Part shown: piece after piece, positions 49,193-49,893 of the stretch | How positions within the stretch are numbered: position 1 is the first letter of the stretch | Layout of the letters: each line of letters begins with the position of its first letter | NCBI GenBank assembly: GCA_017442865.1 | Contig: JAFRXK010000071.1 | Location: forward strand, 1-49,893 | Length of the DNA: 49,893 nt | Source: Lachnospiraceae bacterium | GTDB lineage: Bacteria > Bacillota > Clostridia > Lachnospirales > Lachnospiraceae | Reading direction: 5' to 3' | The notes under the pieces: generated by a model | Databases searched by the model: none | What the model was told of the DNA's origin: nothing | What the model saw: the letters and a program-made list of their open reading frames with translations, nothing else | Position numbers and translations under genes: made by a program

Positions 49193-49893
49193 TTCGCTCC
49201 GTGATAGAAGGTGCCTCTTCCACGGAGAGCAAGATACCGGCACCGACAGACATTGACTTTGGACATGAACTGATCCGAGGGTTCCTCTTTGACAACGTTC
49301 TGCACAGTGAAAGCGACGTGGATATCCACTTCGGACTCTACATCCCGGAAAGCTACGAGGGCTCCGAGCCTTATGCGCTCTACGTTACATTGCCCGGTTA
49401 CGAAGGGCTGTACTTCCAGGGCGTTGGCGTGAATATCCGTGCCGAAGATTACGGGATCGAAGCACAGAAATACAACGAAAAAATGATCATCGCTGCCCCG
49501 CAGCTGAACGATTGGAGAGAAACCTCCGCCAGACAGACGGTGGCATTGACCCGATACTTGATCAGCCATTACAACATTGATCCTGAGAAGGTTTACTTGA
49601 ATGGCTATTCGGGTGGAGGCGAGACTGGATCCATGATCATGGAGATCGCTCCGGAGCTGTACACAGCCTTCCTTCACTGCTCTTCTCAGTGGGACGGTGA
49701 CCTGGCTCCCCTGGCAAAAGCCGGAACGCCAATCTATATGGTGACCGGTGAGAACGACAGCTATTACGGCAGCTCTTCTGTGCGGGAGACCTATGATAAG
49801 CTCGTTCAGCTTTACCGGGACAAAGGCCTCACGGATGATCAGATCGAGAAGCTGGTCGTTTTAGACCTGAAAGACCAGGCGTGGTTCGACGCA
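49189..49893 (+). CDS. Alpha/beta hydrolase (esterase-like), cut by the window edge
   Basis: The frame begins at ATG 49189, overlapping the preceding stop as ATGA, and stays open for 235 codons to the right edge. The visible part has the nucleophile elbow LNGYSGGGE with Ser, an upstream TLPGYEGLYFQG oxyanion-type loop and the VTGENDSYYG segment holding the probable acid; the His lies beyond the edge. It resembles secreted esterases or PHB-depolymerase-like hydrolases, but no signal peptide is seen at this start. It is a member of the cluster 2 operon. The hydrolase at 45752 is not closely similar. Confidence 0.8.
   Translation, partial: MIRSVIEGASSTESKIPAPTDIDFGHELIRGFLFDNVLHSESDVDIHFGLYIPESYEGSEPYALYVTLPGYEGLYFQGVGVNIRAEDYGIEAQKYNEKMIIAAPQLNDWRETSARQTVALTRYLISHYNIDPEKVYLNGYSGGGETGSMIMEIAPELYTAFLHCSSQWDGDLAPLAKAGTPIYMVTGENDSYYGSSSVRETYDKLVQLYRDKGLTDDQIEKLVVLDLKDQAWFDA

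Overview
The window looks like a chromosomal segment of a Lachnospiraceae-type clostridium (Firmicutes, probably gut-dwelling). The evidence is the RpoB and RpoC sequences with acidic C-terminal tails, AddAB in place of RecBCD, the sporulation-signalling protein SpoIIR, DUF1934 and CD3324-type small proteins, strong AGGAGG ribosome binding sites and moderate-to-low GC. No rRNA or tRNA gene was seen. The family assignment is an inference from protein character, not from a search.

Layout. 1-1127: end of an unknown gene, a cyclophilin, a decayed or leader-like stretch and a CD3324-type regulator. 1140-4262: redox cluster 1 (flavodoxin lipoprotein, aldo/keto reductase and flavodoxin, divergent from a LysR regulator). 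4381-7015: methyltransferase, GNAT acetyltransferase and a flavoprotein, separated by small tandem duplications. 7109-8777: an AT-rich two-gene module, an Xre regulator plus an ImmA/IrrE-Fic fusion. 8882-13245: ispE, a GntR/FCD regulator, a small acidic protein, spoIIR (minus), ddl and a DUF1934 gene. 13343-16638 (minus): a membrane-lipid operon (PAP2 enzyme, flippase-like protein, pssA, psd). 16806-19428 (minus): fused FeoA-FeoB iron transporter and its Cys-rich partner. 19576-20082 (minus): an unknown membrane-anchored protein. 20220-28158: rpoB-rpoC with its own promoter, a structured leader and a strong terminator. 28162-30847: RsuA-type pseudouridine synthase, AEC transporter and AlkD-like protein, the last two separated by a 15-bp repeat array. 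30887-34366: a very AT-rich accessory island in which a small HTH gene diverges from four uncharacterised genes (two soluble coiled-coil proteins, a four-helix membrane protein with a cytoplasmic coil, and a lipoprotein with an OmpA-like domain). 34488-42968: FMN-binding-like protein, a palindromic repeat element and addBA. 42969-43339: a candidate small RNA and 23-bp iterons. 43340-49893: redox cluster 2 (LysR, aldo/keto reductase, flavodoxin, alpha/beta hydrolase, iron-type alcohol dehydrogenase, two flavodoxin lipoproteins, truncated esterase), visibly GC-richer than the rest and therefore probably acquired.

Strongest observations. (1) The island at 30887-34366 is the best candidate for an undescribed system: a compact operon in a presumed monoderm that pairs a four-helix membrane protein carrying intramembrane acidic residues with an OmpA-like lipoprotein. 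(2) The two redox clusters, at opposite ends of the window and of different base composition, carry the same promoter architecture (ATACCATTAT, 13 nt, a poor -35, 17 nt, a -10) between the LysR gene and its divergent operon. This is direct sequence evidence for a conserved LysR-activated promoter. (3) The ImmA/IrrE-Fic fusion sits behind an Xre regulator whose promoter is wrapped in CTAAC-type repeats. (4) Several 3' gene ends (methyltransferase, GNAT, addB) have been extended or scarred by short tandem duplications, two of them with a 42-bp (14-codon) period.
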